Below are positions 3,701 to 5,103 of a stretch of DNA of 5,103 nucleotides, in pieces; position 1 is the first letter of the stretch; the number at the start of each line of letters is the position of its first letter. The stretch spans positions 1 to 5,103 of the forward strand of contig CAKTCH010000128.1 in assembly GCA_934538895.1 (NCBI GenBank), read 5' to 3'. The translations under genes were made by a program, and so were the position numbers. The notes under the pieces are model-generated. The model searched no databases. It had not been told where the DNA came from and saw only the letters and a list, made by a program, of their open reading frames with translations. The DNA comes from an uncultured Alphaproteobacteria bacterium (GTDB lineage Bacteria > Pseudomonadota > Alphaproteobacteria > Micavibrionales > Micavibrionaceae).

Positions 3701-5103
3701 TAAAGCGACCCCTTGCATTCACGATAGCACTTTCTATATTCGCTTGACTGTAAGTCACCAGAGGGCGATGGCAAAAGATGCTTGCATTTTTCGTAGCAAA
3801 TCTCATCTAAGTTAGGCCCATTCCTGATAGGAAGTACTGTTGGTTTTGGATTCAACCCTTTCTTTCCATCCGGATCAACATCATCCCACACCGTATTGTT
3901 TACGGGACAAGAATTCGTCCGCGGTGTATATGTTTGTGTAGGATTATTACTCTGAGATCCATTTATATTATAGGCACAGCTCGGGCAAATGAACATAAGG
4001 AACGATTGATCCAAAGCGTTTTTAACTTTTGGTTCTGTCGCTTTCACAAACTGCTTATTCGTAGGACTGCCGGGAGCAAACACAGAAGACGCGCCCGGCA
4101 TGGCGACGGGAGAACCGCCTCTTACAAACAGCCTTTGTAACCCCTCCGGATCAACAAACATCACCGGGCTGGATTCCGCGTACAAGAAGGTATTCAAGCC
4201 CCCTTCCTGCCCGATGGGGTCAGAACTGATATACCTCCCAATAGCCGGACTATAATAACGGTTCCAGTTATAGAACAGGCCGGATTCCGAGTCGTAATAC
4301 TGGCCTGCCATCCGCACGTTGACTGTCGCGCTGCCGGATGGTGTTCCTACGCCAAAAGCATCAGCATTGGCAGCCCAGACTTGCGTACCGCCTGTGTTGG
4401 TACCGTATCTGGGTGTGCCGAGATGATCCGGGTGCAGATAGGTCAGTGTTTCAGGAGAACCTGCATCTACTTGCGCCAATGGCGCATCATTCAGGTAAAT
4501 GTATTCCCGAATCAATACCCCAGCTGTGGTGTATTCACCGTAGAGCAGACCATTCAGGCCGTAGACATACTGCACGGTGTTGCCACCCACGACCTTTTTT
4601 GTGCGTTGATTTGATGCGTTGTAGGTGTAGGTGCCGACGGGCGAGCCGCTGATGCTGGCGGTGGCCAGTTGCCCGGCAGCGTTCCAGACATAGCTTTGTG
4701 TGCCTGCACTGATGTAATTGCCAGAGGAATCATAGGTGATGGAAGAGCCGCCTACGGCGCTGATCTTGTTGCTGGTGCCCGGAACCGTGGTTGTCGTCGT
4801 GCCGCCCGCTACTTTGGTCAGGCGGTTGCTGGTGGCGTCGTAGGTGTAAGTCACGGCACTGCCGGAGTCTTCTTCATCCAGACGGTTCAATGCATCGTAC
4901 CCGTAATCGGTGCTGTCGATCTGAATGATGTTGCCGTTATCGTCCGTGTCGTAGGTAGGCGCGGTACATGGGTTAGCCAATCGGCCCAGCACCAGATGGC
5001 CGCCGCCGCCGGTGGTGTTGGCGTGACGGCTATGATTTATGGCGAGATGGTATTTATAGGCACGGAACATTGAGGAAATTTTATATCGGCAAGAGAATGA
5101 CAC
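3700..5103 (-). CDS. Rhs-family polymorphic toxin, C-terminal part
   Basis: This frame runs from the right edge to the TAA at 3700-3702: 467 visible codons, counting a GTG at the edge that may be internal. From about residue 51, YD-type repeats appear (YDTDDNGN, DYGYDALNRL, YTYDATSNRL, YVWNAAGQL, YVYGLNGLL). The Rhs-associated core follows, with YLHPDHLGTPRY at 222-233 and YYDSESGLFYNWNRYYSP at 269-286, then IGRYISSDPIGQEGG and DPEGL at 318-322. Such proteins form a shell round a C-terminal toxin released after the core. The tail (323-467) is unfamiliar: C373-P-S-C376, C399, then CYEKC at 436-440 and CYREC at 459-463. I see no known nuclease, deaminase or ADP-ribosyltransferase motif. Residues before about 45 do not look like Rhs and include four glycines in a row. 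The immunity candidate follows with a one-base overlap. Confidence 0.9.
   Translation of the reverse strand: MSFSCRYKISSMFRAYKYHLAINHSRHANTTGGGGHLVLGRLANPCTAPTYDTDDNGNIIQIDSTDYGYDALNRLDEEDSGSAVTYTYDATSNRLTKVAGGTTTTTVPGTSNKISAVGGSSITYDSSGNYISAGTQSYVWNAAGQLATASISGSPVGTYTYNASNQRTKKVVGGNTVQYVYGLNGLLYGEYTTAGVLIREYIYLNDAPLAQVDAGSPETLTYLHPDHLGTPRYGTNTGGTQVWAANADAFGVGTPSGSATVNVRMAGQYYDSESGLFYNWNRYYSPAIGRYISSDPIGQEGGLNTFLYAESSPVMFVDPEGLQRLFVRGGSPVAMPGASSVFAPGSPTNKQFVKATEPKVKNALDQSFLMFICPSCAYNINGSQSNNPTQTYTPRTNSCPVNNTVWDDVDPDGKKGLNPKPTVLPIRNGPNLDEICYEKCKHLLPSPSGDLQSSEYRKCYRECKGSL
3709..3714 (-). promoter_or_regulatory. Ribosome binding site in the end of rhs
   Basis: AAGGGG on the minus strand lies 8 bases before the ATG at 3698-3700 and inside the last codons of rhs. 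It supports the 70-residue start and translational coupling through TAATG. Confidence 0.65.

Noticed and set aside
4669..5073. Plus-strand frame of 134 codons opposite the Rhs repeats
   Set aside because: Shadow of the Rhs repeats; the alanine/glycine/valine-rich product reflects reverse reading of the YD repeats.
1..5103. CRISPR array, tRNA, rRNA, transposase or insertion sequence ends
   Set aside because: I saw no regularly spaced repeats, no tRNA-like cloverleaf, no rRNA segments and no transposase motifs on either strand.

Overview
The window looks like a piece of a moderately GC-rich proteobacterial chromosome, most likely an alphaproteobacterium. That guess rests on the GC-rich codon use of the left-hand genes and on the style of the phage structural proteins; there is no rRNA or other marker gene, so it is tentative. 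Three blocks are present.

Left block (1-1840, + strand): three consecutive podovirus head-morphogenesis genes. They are the C-terminal part of a head-to-tail connecting (portal) protein open to the left edge, a short Bbp19-like protein overlapping it by 23 bases, and a capsid assembly/scaffolding protein. The usual next gene, the major capsid protein, is absent. A strong palindromic terminator closes the unit, and a host-type gene then reads towards it. The block is therefore either one edge of a decayed or rearranged prophage, or a retained phage cassette.

Middle (1856-2554, - strand): a single-domain PilZ protein with both c-di-GMP-binding motifs intact. About 280 bases upstream of it are non-coding and hold two inverted repeats.

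Right block (2555-5103, - strand): a polymorphic-toxin (Rhs) locus. Reading leftwards there is (i) the end of an Rhs protein, with YD repeats, the conserved Rhs core, a DPEGL boundary and a 145-residue cysteine-bearing tail that I do not recognise; (ii) a 70-residue acidic helical protein whose start overlaps the rhs stop codon (TAATG), a good immunity candidate; (iii) the isolated N-terminus of a second Rhs protein, with a Sec signal peptide, cut off after about 112 residues; and (iv) a 177-residue protein coupled to it by ATGA, a second immunity candidate that has lost its toxin. The simplest reading is a tandem rhs array in which the second copy lost its core and toxin tail by internal deletion but kept its head and its immunity gene. 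The cysteine-rich tail and the exported N-terminus together suggest toxins that leave the cytoplasm through Sec rather than classical T6SS Rhs effectors. This last step is inference, because the N-terminus of the first Rhs lies outside the window.

The AT-richness of the two immunity candidates against the GC-rich core, head fragment and pilZ gene is the mosaic pattern expected of exchanged toxin/immunity cassettes.
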